From CAYQOX01 sp964419335 (GTDB lineage Bacteria; Hinthialibacterota; Hinthialibacteria; Hinthialibacterales; Hinthialibacteraceae): a stretch of DNA of 41,754 nucleotides. The notes beneath the pieces are model-generated. The model was not told where the DNA came from. It was given only the letters and a program-made list of their open reading frames with translations, and ran no database searches. The stretch lies in the NCBI GenBank assembly GCA_964419335.1, contig CAYQOX010000039.1, forward strand, positions 1-41,754, read 5' to 3'. The position numbers were made by a program, and so were the translations under genes. Positions within the stretch are counted from its first letter, which is position 1; the number at the start of each line of letters is the position of its first letter. Shown piece by piece: positions 24,514 to 33,108 of the stretch.

Positions 24514-26001
24514 ATGGGGAATGTCGAAAGTTTAGGTTACTTTATTCCTGAGTTAATTCTCACGGTATCGCTTCTCGTCGTGATTTTGGCAGACGTTTTC
24601 GGTGCAGAGAGGAAAACCTTCGATGTGCCGGGACTCTTGGCACTGATCGGAACGATCCTTGCCTTTTTCTACCATCTGCCGCAATACGGCTATGAACCCA
24701 CGATGTTATTCGAGGGCATGATTGTCCATGATATGTTTTCCGCCTTCTTCCGTGGGTTTTTCTTAGTAAGCACGGCTGTCATTATCCTCATGACGATGTA
24801 CAGCCGCGAGGTTATGTACATCAAACGGGGCGAGTTTTACGCTATCCTTCTCTCCATTTGTATTGGCATGTGCCTGGTAGCCGCCTCTCAAGATTTGATC
24901 ATGATTTACCTCGCGCTGGAACTCATGAGTTTGGGGTCTTACATCCTATCGGGTTTTGCCCGTAAGGTTGGGAAGTCGGATGAGGCTGCACTCAAGTTTG
25001 TGCTTTACGGTGGAGTGTCCACGGGGGTCATGCTCTTCGGGTTAAGCTTGATTTATGGCCTTACTGGCACCACCAGTTTCGAAGGCATTCGTACCGCCCT
25101 GGCTGGGATGGAAGGGAATTACGATGTCATCGTTTACACCATTTTTATTTTAACTATGGTAGGAGCGGGATATAAAATTGCGGCGGTGCCATTTCACTTT
25201 TGGGCACCCGACGTCTACGAAGGCTCGCCCACGACGATTACGGCTTTCCTTTCGGTGGCTTCCAAAGGAACCGGCTTTGCTCTCTTAATTCGTTTCTTCT
25301 ATTCCACCTTAATCGTCCCGGCTGAGGGAGCCGAGGGATTTTGGACCGAACTCCAGGGAGTGAATATCGATTGGTCTTTTCATATCGCCATCTTGGCGGC
25401 TATCACAATGACCATCGGTAATTTAGGAGCGTTTCCACAAAATAATTTAAAACGCTTGCTCGCTTACTCCGGCGTTGCCCATGCCGGCTATCTGCTCATG
25501 GGAGTAGCGGTTCTCACCGATACGGGTTTGGAATCCGTAATCTTTTATCTCATCATGTATCTCTTCACCAACCTCGCTGCGTTTGTCGTAGTGGTGGTAA
25601 TCAACAATGCTCAGAATGACGAGCGTCTTGCCGATGTCCGAGGTCTGTGGGCCCGTTCGGCTTTTCCTGCGGTGGTAATGACCATTGCTCTCTTTTCACT
25701 AATCGGTCTCCCTCCAACCGCGGGGTTTGTAGGGAAGCTATATCTATTTCTCGCGGTTTTGCAAAAGGAATTATATTGGCTGGCCGTGGTTGGGGCAATA
25801 AATACCGCCGCCTCGCTTTATTACTATGCACGCATCATCAAAGCCATGTATTTTGAAGATCCCTCCCACTCCACTGTGATTCGGGTTCATCCCGTCAATG
25901 TAGGTTTGATGGTGTTGCTGGTAACCCCGGTGCTTTACTTTGGTCTTTTCTGGAATGTTTTAGTTTCGTATGCTCAAATGTGCGCTTCTATGTTTTTATA
26001 A
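24514..26001 (+). CDS. nuoN: NADH-quinone oxidoreductase subunit N
   Basis: NuoN is the antiporter-like pump subunit nearest to NuoK. Landmarks are 'YLALELMSLGSYILSGFAR', 'GAGYKIAAVPFHFWAPDVYEGSPTTITAFLSVASKG', 'NLKRLLAYSGVAHAGYLLMG' and 'LIGLPPTAGFVGK'. Length 495 is standard. It closes the operon; a hairpin without a T-run follows 25 bases later. A taAGGAATaa site precedes the ATG. Confidence 0.95.
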   Translation: MGNVESLGYFIPELILTVSLLVVILADVFGAERKTFDVPGLLALIGTILAFFYHLPQYGYEPTMLFEGMIVHDMFSAFFRGFFLVSTAVIILMTMYSREVMYIKRGEFYAILLSICIGMCLVAASQDLIMIYLALELMSLGSYILSGFARKVGKSDEAALKFVLYGGVSTGVMLFGLSLIYGLTGTTSFEGIRTALAGMEGNYDVIVYTIFILTMVGAGYKIAAVPFHFWAPDVYEGSPTTITAFLSVASKGTGFALLIRFFYSTLIVPAEGAEGFWTELQGVNIDWSFHIAILAAITMTIGNLGAFPQNNLKRLLAYSGVAHAGYLLMGVAVLTDTGLESVIFYLIMYLFTNLAAFVVVVVINNAQNDERLADVRGLWARSAFPAVVMTIALFSLIGLPPTAGFVGKLYLFLAVLQKELYWLAVVGAINTAASLYYYARIIKAMYFEDPSHSTVIRVHPVNVGLMVLLVTPVLYFGLFWNVLVSYAQMCASMFL

Positions 26002-26026
26002 ATCATACTAGTTGATCTCTACATTA

Positions 26027-26061
26027 TGCCTGTAGCAAGGGAGATTGACTTGCTGCAGGCA
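26027..26061 (+). repeat. 13-bp hairpin after nuoN (TGCCTG-type)
   Basis: TGCCTGTAGCAAG (26027-26039) pairs with CTTGCTGCAGGCA (26049-26061), with one G-U pair and a 9-base loop. No T-run follows, so it may be a 3'-end stabiliser or repeat element. Its core resembles the small palindrome at 27556-27570. Confidence 0.5.
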
Positions 26062-26234
26062 GGATCGTTTCCTCTTCTTCATCTTGGCCTCGACATCAAA
26101 ACTTTCATCACGACGATAAATACATATTTAAAAAAAATGGATTCATGGTAGGATAGGAATATAATCGTATACCTTTTGGTTTACGAAGTCGAAAGAATGA
26201 AGGTAAGAACAGATCCTTTTTGGAGGTTAGACAG

Positions 26235-27410
26235 ATGGGTAAGAATGAATTTAAAGTTAATCGTCGTGCGTTTATTCAAGGCGGAGTTTTAGGTACACTC
26301 GCAAGTGGAATCACTCCGAATATATTGGCGGACGAGCCAAAGGAAGACAAAGATGAAACCAAGAAGATTTTGAATTACAATGAAAATATGCGTTATCGTA
26401 AAGTCAAAATCCTTGGCGATGAAGACGTCTATCTTTCAGTGATTAGTTTGGGGGGATTGGTGAACGTTCCTCCAGTCAACGCGCATGCCATCGAAAATGG
26501 TGTCAACTTGTGCCACATTTCAACCAGCTATCACGGAGGCGAGTCGATCAAAAAACTCGGTGAATTAATGAAGGATTACCGGGATAAAGTGTACATTGCC
26601 TTAAAAGACAATTTCCTACCCCATAAATTCACCTCGGTTGATGATGACCTCGATAAGTTTAAATCGGTGCTCGAAACCTTAAACACTGACCACGTTGACT
26701 TCCTCATGTTCAATCGTCACTCCGAAGGCGAACCCTTAGATCCCGATATCCCCGAACGCATCGAAGCCCTGAAGAAAGCGGGCGTGATTCGCTATGCCGG
26801 CTTAACCACGCATGGGGATGTGAAAACCTGTTGTGCCGAAGGGGTTAAAGCTGGTGTCTTCTCCTTGATTATGCCCACCCTGAAACAAGAAAACCTGAAT
26901 CTGCTTAATGAAGAAATGAAACAGGCCGAAGAAAAAGGCATCGGTTTTATGGGCATGAAAACCATGGGGGGATTGGATGAGGACGGCATGCAGCTGGCCT
27001 ATTTAAAAAAACTCCTGCGCGCCCCGGCGGTTGTAACCGTGAACAAAGGAATTGGCTCCTTTGACATGTTCAACAGCTGGCGTGATGCTGCCAAAGAAAC
27101 CCTTACCAGCATGGAAGATTCTATGCTTTATCGCTATGCCAGCGCTCATCGTTCTGAAAATTGTATAATGTGTGATGATTGTTCTAAGGCCTGCCCTGAC
27201 AACATAAAAATTTCGACCGTCATCCGTTGTAAAGATTATTATTATGGAGAACAGAACGATTTTCGCACTGCGTTCGACACATATAGAGAGATTCCCATCA
27301 ACCAACGAATCTCAGAACGTTGTTGGGATTGCTCCTTGTGTGAAGAAGCATGCCCCAATGGCATTCAAATTAAACCGCGGCTGGAAGCGGCCCGCCAACT
27401 TTTTGCCTAA
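26235..27410 (+). CDS. Tat-exported aldo/keto reductase-like ferredoxin protein
   Basis: The N-terminus has a twin-arginine signal (VNRRAFIQGG, then a hydrophobic stretch to ~res. 30), so it should be exported folded with its clusters. Residues ~60-290 resemble the aldo/keto reductase barrel. The C-terminal ~90 residues carry two 4Fe-4S motifs: Cys310-313-316-320 and Cys363-366-369-373. Of the usual AKR tetrad, Tyr (TSYHGG), Lys (ALKDN) and a His (NRHSEG) can be placed, but the Asp position near 'NLCHIS' is His/Ser, so ordinary NADPH reductase activity is doubtful. The ATG at 26235 follows GGAGG at 26222-26226. Related 'predicted oxidoreductases of the aldo/keto family' are common in anaerobes and Planctomycetes; substrate unknown. 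Confidence 0.82.
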   Translation: MGKNEFKVNRRAFIQGGVLGTLASGITPNILADEPKEDKDETKKILNYNENMRYRKVKILGDEDVYLSVISLGGLVNVPPVNAHAIENGVNLCHISTSYHGGESIKKLGELMKDYRDKVYIALKDNFLPHKFTSVDDDLDKFKSVLETLNTDHVDFLMFNRHSEGEPLDPDIPERIEALKKAGVIRYAGLTTHGDVKTCCAEGVKAGVFSLIMPTLKQENLNLLNEEMKQAEEKGIGFMGMKTMGGLDEDGMQLAYLKKLLRAPAVVTVNKGIGSFDMFNSWRDAAKETLTSMEDSMLYRYASAHRSENCIMCDDCSKACPDNIKISTVIRCKDYYYGEQNDFRTAFDTYREIPINQRISERCWDCSLCEEACPNGIQIKPRLEAARQLFA

Positions 27411-27426
27411 GAGAAAGTGGTCATCG

Positions 27427-27468
27427 AGAAAAAGGCTTTGTTGGTATACACTGGCAAGGCCTTTTTCT
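27427..27468 (+). terminator. Rho-independent terminator after the aldo/keto reductase-like gene
   Basis: AGAAAAAGGC (27427-27436) pairs with GCCTTTTTCT (27459-27468), extended inward by several wobble and Watson-Crick pairs. The right arm supplies the T-run. It begins 17 bases after the stop codon. Confidence 0.7.
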
Positions 27469-27555
27469 TCAATGCTTCAATAAAATTCAATATCCATAGG
27501 CTCATTTTTAGGGAAAAGATCTCCCGGTGAGTCCTATCTATTTTTGAAGTCAATT

Positions 27556-27570
27556 TGCCTGCCGTAGGCA
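27556..27570 (+). repeat. Short palindrome TGCCTGCCGTAGGCA
   Basis: The arms TGCCT and AGGCA flank a five-base centre. A larger weaker pairing (TTGCC with GGCAA) surrounds it. The same core motif occurs in the hairpin after nuoN, so the two flank the aldo/keto reductase-like gene. Confidence 0.35.
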
Positions 27571-27610
27571 TGGCAATAAGTTCTATTCATCGTTTTGAAG
27601 GAGAAAAGCC

Positions 27611-28627
27611 ATGCTTAAGAAGCTAACTCTAAGTTTCTTTCTAAGTTTATTGATAATCACTCCCTCCTTTTCTCAGGAATACGAAGAAGAGTTCGATTCA
27701 GAAATAAACCAGGAAGAGCAAACCTTTGATGAGAAAAATATAAGTGACGAAGAAAAAGAAAAACTGGCGAAATTGCTTCCCGATGAAGAAAAACTAGAAC
27801 TCGAAACCACAGAAGATTCCCAATACTTTGGTGATGATCTCTATATGTATATCAATGGTGCCGCCCCTGCCTATCATGATTATGATTTTGAAGCCTTGCT
27901 GGTACAGCAATACAAAAAAGGAGTCATGGATATTACGGTAGAGATCTATGATATGGGGACGGTCAAGAATGCCTTTGGTATCTATTCCATCGAATGTTCT
28001 TCGGATAATACTTTCCTGGATCATATTGGCTTCGAAGCCTATGGTGATGAAAATTCATTGAATTTTTATTATGGCACCTGTTACATCAAATTAAGTGGCC
28101 ATAGTCGTTTGGAAAAAGCCGCACCAGTTCTTAAAGAAGTGGCGAAAGAGATTGCAAACAAAATCGAAAATCAACAGGAAAAATATGTTAATAAAAAGAT
28201 CAAGTCTTTGCGGTTCTTCCCCAAAGAACATCAAGTGAAGCATTCTCAAAAGTATCTTATTAAAGATCCACTAGGACATTCTTACCTCGCTCCCGCTTTT
28301 ACCTCAACCTATAAAAAGAAGGACCATACATTTGAACTCGTACTCTCCGTATGTGAAAATACGGAAGAAGCCCAGGCTCGTCAGGAGAAACTCAAGCAGC
28401 ATTTTTCGACCACCGGCGAGGTGAATGAGCGAGAGGATATCGCTAAAGAGGCGTTCTTGGGGAAGAATAATTTTGAAGGAGAAATTCTAATAACCAGACT
28501 TAATAACTATGTTCTGCTTATTCAGAATCCCCCAGAGAATGCGCGCGGCTATGTTAAATCTGTGGCTAAGGCAATCGATAAGGCAAAACAAAAAAAGAAG
28601 AAAGAACAACCTGCATCTTCTAAATAA
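27611..28627 (+). CDS. DUF6599-type exported protein
   Basis: A clear signal peptide (basic Lys-Lys, hydrophobic res. 6-18, cleavage near SFSQE) leads into a very acidic segment (~22-65). It is followed by the DUF6599 pattern: 'LYMYINGAAPAYHDYDF', 'VDITVEIYDMGTVKNAFGIYSIE'-like residues and 'YYGTCYIKLSG'. The second half (~190-330) is a duplicated-looking alpha/beta part ending in a Lys-rich tail. The DUF6599 family has no established function and often occurs beside Tat-exported dehydrogenases and ferredoxin proteins, consistent with the gene just upstream. A GAAGGAG site precedes the ATG at 27611. Confidence 0.75.
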   Translation: MLKKLTLSFFLSLLIITPSFSQEYEEEFDSEINQEEQTFDEKNISDEEKEKLAKLLPDEEKLELETTEDSQYFGDDLYMYINGAAPAYHDYDFEALLVQQYKKGVMDITVEIYDMGTVKNAFGIYSIECSSDNTFLDHIGFEAYGDENSLNFYYGTCYIKLSGHSRLEKAAPVLKEVAKEIANKIENQQEKYVNKKIKSLRFFPKEHQVKHSQKYLIKDPLGHSYLAPAFTSTYKKKDHTFELVLSVCENTEEAQARQEKLKQHFSTTGEVNEREDIAKEAFLGKNNFEGEILITRLNNYVLLIQNPPENARGYVKSVAKAIDKAKQKKKKEQPASSK

Positions 28628-28659
28628 TCATTCTTGATCGAAGACTCTCGCCTTTTTGT

Positions 28660-28721
28660 AAAGATCTACTGTATTTTCTATCCAAAATATTTGGTAGGAA
28701 AATGCAGTAGAAATCTTTTTT
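28660..28721 (+). terminator. Long hairpin terminator after the DUF6599-type gene
   Basis: The arms 28660-28680 and 28695-28717 pair through blocks TACTG/CAGTA and ATTTTC/GGAAAAT with small bulges. A run of six T residues closes the right side. It separates this gene from the decayed terpenoid-type locus. Confidence 0.65.
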
Positions 28722-28804
28722 GAATCTGCTACCTTATCGATACGATAAATTTAAAGTTTAGAAATTTTCTAAAAAAAATCGAGTTCATTAAAGGGTAAAG
28801 TACC

Positions 28805-29282
28805 ACGAATGAGACAAGCGTCCTCATATGTCGTTGTGTTTATGATGACACGATCCCCAAAGGGGTGAAACAATCAGTGCTGCAGGCCCTCGAGTCATCT
28901 TCGATTTCATTTCAATCGGTTGATGATCTGTGCGGCCTTGCTGCTCAAAAAGATCCATTGCTTAAGGAATATAGCGAGAAGAACTCCGTGAAAATCGTGG
29001 CTTGTTCTTCACGTGCCGTGCGATGGCTCTTTCATGCCGCAGATACGGAATTATCGCCCCAAATCGATATTTACAACATGAGAGAAATGACTGCAGAGCA
29101 GATTCTTTCTTCACTCAATCTTGAAAGCCAATCCTGTGAGGAGGACAAGCCTCTTGTGGAGACTCCCATTCGTGAAGAAGATTGGCTCCCCTTGGTTTCC
29201 AGTGATTGATTATGAACGCTGCAATGACTGCAAGCAATGTATCAATTTCTGTCTGTTTAATGTATTTGAAGCCGATGAATGA
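28805..29282 (+). pseudogene. 4Fe-4S protein gene with lost start codon and frameshift
   Basis: Translated from 28805, the product reads (M/T)NETSVLICRCVYDD, then 'DLCGLAAQKDP' and 'KIVACSSRAVRWLF'. After a frame change it continues as WFPVIDYERC with Cys-x2-Cys-x2-Cys-x3-Cys (CNDCKQCINFC). The start position is ACG, with an in-frame stop just upstream and AAAGGG nine bases before it, so a mutated ATG is the simplest reading. The in-frame sequence DWLP is followed by WFPV only if one T at 29192-29193 is skipped. The frame then stops at 29280 (TGA) shortly after the cluster motif, where relatives, as I recall them, continue with more Cys. As written the gene cannot make the full protein. A sequencing error could explain the frameshift, but not all defects together. 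Confidence 0.65.
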
Positions 29283-30055
29283 CACTACGCCGTGTGGAGG
29301 CCGCTTTGATCGATCAAGGGGGGGTCTCTCCACAAGAGATTGTTTGCACTACCCCCGAAGGCCTCCCCCAGATTGTAGGGCCCTGGGTCAAGGTGGTGGG
29401 CGTAAGCTCTAGTGATCCCCTGGGACGGGGAATGAGCAACACCACCACGGATAAATTTTGGAGCGGGGAATTATACACCCGGGTGTGGACTGCGAAGATG
29501 ATGGCTGAGATCAAAAAAAGCCAAAAAACCGCTCCTGCTTTCGAAGTCGCTTTACGGCTTGGTGCTGTCTATGTTGGGATCGAGGATAAACTAGGCGAGG
29601 CTCTGCAACATTATAGTGAAGCTTTGGGGATTGCGTATCAAATGCGGGATGATTTGATGGATAGCGGCTTGGAAACCCGTTTCCAAGAGAAGAAAAAAAA
29701 TGCCATGGATCTCTCCCTCCTTATGACCTTCGCATTGAACAAAGCCAACTCGCACGAAAAGCAAATTCTAGAAACCTATTGGCATAATCCAAATTCGGAC
29801 GGCGATACCAAAGAAAAGGCTTTGCATATCTTACAAAGAATGAATGTGGTTCATGAGATCTATGATCTCTTACACCACTATAAAAACAAAGCCATTTCTG
29901 CTCTGATCCCTCTTGATAATGCAAATCTAAAAATGGTGCTTCACCGAGTGGTGGGTAAAATCTTTTATGAAGTGAATAAAATGGATTGTTGTAATGACTA
30001 TAAGACACAAAATGCTTCGATGGGCAAAGGGCGCTCAGAATCTCCTCCCTCCTAA
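29279..30055 (+). pseudogene. Chimeric remnant: B12-binding radical-SAM-like segment joined to polyprenyl synthetase C-terminal half
   Basis: The open frame spans 258 codons. Residues ~4-80 (VEAALIDQGGVSPQEIV, then VKVVGVSSSDPLGRGMS) resemble the cobalamin-binding N-terminal region of B12-radical SAM enzymes but lack that domain's beginning and the whole radical SAM part. From residue ~83 (KTAPAFEVALRLGAVYVG, then ALGIAYQMRDDLMD) it matches the second half of trans-polyprenyl diphosphate synthases. It has the second Asp-rich motif DDLMD at ~res. 124-128; the first Asp-rich motif and the N-terminal helices are missing. No synthase could work without the first motif. I infer an internal deletion that joined two neighbouring genes in frame. 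It starts inside the end of the 4Fe-4S fragment. Confidence 0.6.
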
Positions 30056-30683
30056 GGCGATTCAACAAATCATCCAACGTACTCTTCAAACTCTCCATTC
30101 GGATGGTGGTTTCTGCGGTCGGGGGACGAGCAGCGATTTATATTACACCGTCTTTGCGATGAAAACACTCCTTGCCTTGGAGGCCGACTTTCCCGTTAAC
30201 AAAATGGATGAATACTTACAATCGTTTGGCTCTGGAGAACATTTGGATTTGGTTCATCTCTCCTGCCTGATCCGTAGTTGGGCGAATTTACCAGGGAAAG
30301 AGCCTTCGACCCACCTGCAAGAGAAAATGCTTCAGCAAGTTCTGCATTGCCGCGTAGGGAAATCGGGTTTCGCTAATTCCCCCTCAGCCCAGCGAGAGTC
30401 GGTGTATAGTACGTTTTTGGCACTGGGAGCCTTACAAGATTTAGGACAAAAGTTAACAGATCAAGAAGAACTGGTTTCATGGCTTTTTTCCTCATCCGCA
30501 GCCGAAGAAGGATTCGTTTTTGATCCAAACGCTTCCTCGGGTTTAACGCCAGTCACGGCTGCGGCCATGGTTTTATTGAAGCATTGTAATCAAACCGTCC
30601 CTCCAGCCACGATCCAATGGCTTTTCAAAAGGCATTCTTCCCAAGGTGGGTTCTACGCCGCTCCCTCGTTGCCTTTTCCTTAG
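29994..30683 (+). pseudogene. Prenyltransferase/squalene-cyclase-repeat protein, 3'-truncated
   Basis: The 229 codons show alpha-alpha-barrel repeats of the prenyltransferase beta-subunit / squalene oxidase repeat family: HSDGGFCGRGTSSDLYYTVF near the N-terminus, 'HLDLVHLSCLIRSW', 'SGFANSPSAQRESVYSTFLALGAL' and 'SQGGFYAAPSLPFP'. The last motif is normally followed by another 60-90 residues with more repeats; here the frame ends at once and squalene-cyclase-like coding begins in another frame. The N-terminus overlaps the preceding fragment by 62 bases. ATG at 29994 or 30012 could be the start. It is probably non-functional, although the remaining barrel part is well kept. Confidence 0.6.
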
Positions 30684-30718
30684 CGACTCGTGAGAAACAT
30701 CACTCCCGAATGCATTAA

Positions 30719-32443
30719 GGGCTAGATTGGCTTGCGAATCATGTTAACCCAGATGGAGGTTGGGGAGATAGCCTTCGTAGTCCCAGCAATATCAGCACCA
30801 CCACCTTGGCATGGGCTTCTTTTGCTCTAACCGAGGATAAGGTTGGATACAAGTCTGTTGTTGATCGTTCCGCCAAGTGGATTCAGGAACGAGCCGGCGG
30901 GTTGGATGCCGCTACCCTCTCCAACGCCATAAAAGGATGTTACGGCGAAGATCGTACTTTTTCCGCTCCCATTTTAACCCATTGTATTCTTAGCGGCCGT
31001 TTTAAATCCAACAAAGCTAACTGGTCGTTAATCCCCTCGCTTCCTTTTGAGTTCTCATTGACCCCGTTTTGGTGCTTAAAGTGGTTAAATATCTCTGTAG
31101 TGAGTTATGCTTTGCCCGCTTTAATAGCCATTGGCCAAGTTCGGCATCACCATTGCCCCACTTCAAATCCTCTCCTCCGCTTTTTACGTAATGCCCTCCG
31201 AGGCAAAACTTTACAAGTGTTGGATCGCATCCAACCCAGCAACGGGGGATTCCTCGAAGCGACTCCATTAACGAGCTTCGTCGTCATGTCGCTCATCTCG
31301 GCACAGGCTATGAACCATTCCGTGGTCAAGAACGGACTTTCCTTCCTCCTAGATTCACAACGCGAGGATGGCAGCTGGCCTATCGATACCAACCTTGCCA
31401 CCTGGGGGACTACACTTTCGATCAATGCCCTGGCCATTCATCCGGATTATCATAAAATTATACCCGCTCAGGATCGAGTAATCCTTACAGACTGGCTTCT
31501 CCACCAACAAAATCGTGGCACTCATCCCTACACCCAAGCCCAAGCGGGTGGTTGGGCTTGGACAGATTTACCCGGAGGGGTTCCGGATGCCGATGATACT
31601 TCAGGAGCGCTTTTAGCCCTTCATCATTTGGGAATAGAAAATGAATCGGTACGAGAGTCGGTTGAACTGGGAATGCAATGGCTGCTCAATCTGCAAAATA
31701 AAGATGGAGGGATACCCACCTTTTGCCGGGGATGGGGAAAACTCCCCTTTGACCGCAGCGCTCCTGATTTGACCGCTCATTTTTTAACTGCTCTGATGAC
31801 GTGGATAGAGAACGACGAATGGTATGAAACATTGGTTTGGAAAGTCAAAAGAGCGCTTCGCCGCGGTTTGCAATATCTCCAATCAGTGCAGCGCAAAGAC
31901 GGGGCTTGGGTTCCTCTCTGGTTTGGAAATCCCTTGGCACCTAAAGAAGAAAATCCCGTCTATGGCACCTCGGGGGTATTGTCTACCTTGGCCCGACTTG
32001 AACCAGATTTCACCCTCGAATATCGCGCCTGCCTCGCAATAGCGACAAACTATCTTCTATCCGTGCAAAATCAAGATCAAGGCTGGGGTGGAGCCCAGGC
32101 GGTTCCTTCCAGCATTGAAGAAACCGCCCTTGCAGTAAGTGCTCTTTCTCGAGTTTATTTATGGGTACGAAACCTGGAAGATCCACAACCCGATTTAGAT
32201 CTCACCCAGTTAGAGCAGTCTCTTCAACGAGGTATCGCTTGGTTACTCGAAACCACTCAAGCCGGCACCCGGATGGATCCGACTCCGATTGGCTTATATT
32301 TTGCCCGTTTATGGTACTTTGAAAAACTCTACCCACTGATTTTCACGACCCAAGCATTAGAACAAGTCCATCAGTTACGTGAATGTATCTCATGGGTATC
32401 CACAGGTGACTCGAAGATAACCGATCAATACCACGGAGATTAA
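30719..32443 (+). pseudogene. Squalene-hopene-cyclase-like protein gene, 5'-truncated with an in-frame stop
   Basis: From 30719 the frame encodes 574 residues of a terpene cyclase: GLDWLANHVNPDGGWGDS, then 'GGWAWTDLPGGVPDADDT'. The DxDD-type acid motif is at 31586-31597 (Asp-Ala-Asp-Asp), the protonating residues in squalene-hopene cyclases. QW-type repeats follow (QREDGSW, QNKDGGI, QRKDGAW, QNQDQGW). Upstream the same frame reads SLATREKHHSRMH, then TAA at 30716-30718, then GLDWL, as if CAA (Gln) had become TAA. Before that, homology is lost at the joint with the preceding gene. The first usable start after the stop is TTG 30806, inside the domain. The cyclase would act on a C30 isoprenoid at the membrane if intact. 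It could still be a translated, shortened protein. Confidence 0.7.
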
Positions 32444-32456
32444 GGTTTTTCTCGTA

Positions 32457-33032
32457 TTATAAATCGGGCATTGACGTGACTTCTTGACTTTTCTGACATA
32501 CCCAAATATTTCCTACGCTCACAAGCCCGTTGGAACTATCATAAATTTGCATACCGAACGAGGTATCATCTTGATAATATGTCTGATCAGGCCCATAAGA
32601 GCACGCGCGCCAGTCACCATAGAACGAAAAGAAGGTCTTTGGAAATACACCATCTTCTACGAAAAAAATGTTGTTATGATAAGAATAATACAATTCGCTT
32701 TGATCTATGCGTGTAGAGTCTTGCTGATTAACAAAAGGATCGGGCAGAAGTCCTGTCGATAAATAGGCCACGGGAGTGGTCAGGTTAAAACGAATATATC
32801 CGATGGTGTCATCGCCGTAGGCTTGGTGGGTATGAGGAGGTGGGGTATTGTGGTCGAGGGAGTACATTTCCACCGCGGAACTGACGGCTCGTAAATCGGC
32901 ACGCGCCCGAGCGACCTTGGCTCGTATCTGGGCGTTAAGAAAATTCGGAACCGCAACAGCCGCAAGAATGCCAATGATCGCTACAACAATGAGCAATTCA
33001 ATAAGAGTAAACCCTTTTTTCTCTCTTTCCAT
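32457..33032 (-). CDS. Type II secretion/type IV pilus-like pseudopilin
   Basis: The first residues MEREKKG|FTLIELLIVVAIIG form a class III prepilin signal: basic leader, cleavage after Gly7, Phe+1, Glu+5 and a long hydrophobic helix. 'AAVAVPNFLNAQIRAKVARARADLRAVSSAVEMY' follows, as in GspG-like pseudopilins. The C-terminal ~110 residues are variable, Tyr/Asp-rich, with 'SSNGLVSVGNIW' near the end. A prepilin peptidase (PilD type) elsewhere in the genome would be needed. I choose the ATG at 33032 because GGAGAG lies seven bases upstream; a TTG six bases earlier has no room for a site. It is convergent with the cyclase-like gene, with a 13-base gap. Confidence 0.9.
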   Translation of the reverse strand: MEREKKGFTLIELLIVVAIIGILAAVAVPNFLNAQIRAKVARARADLRAVSSAVEMYSLDHNTPPPHTHQAYGDDTIGYIRFNLTTPVAYLSTGLLPDPFVNQQDSTRIDQSELYYSYHNNIFFVEDGVFPKTFFSFYGDWRACSYGPDQTYYQDDTSFGMQIYDSSNGLVSVGNIWVCQKSQEVTSMPDL

Positions 33033-33108
33033 AAACAACTCTCCAATGGGATGGTGTCTTATTGATTTCTACAAGATAGGTGAGCCGGTTGAAATAGCCA
33101 AAGATGTG

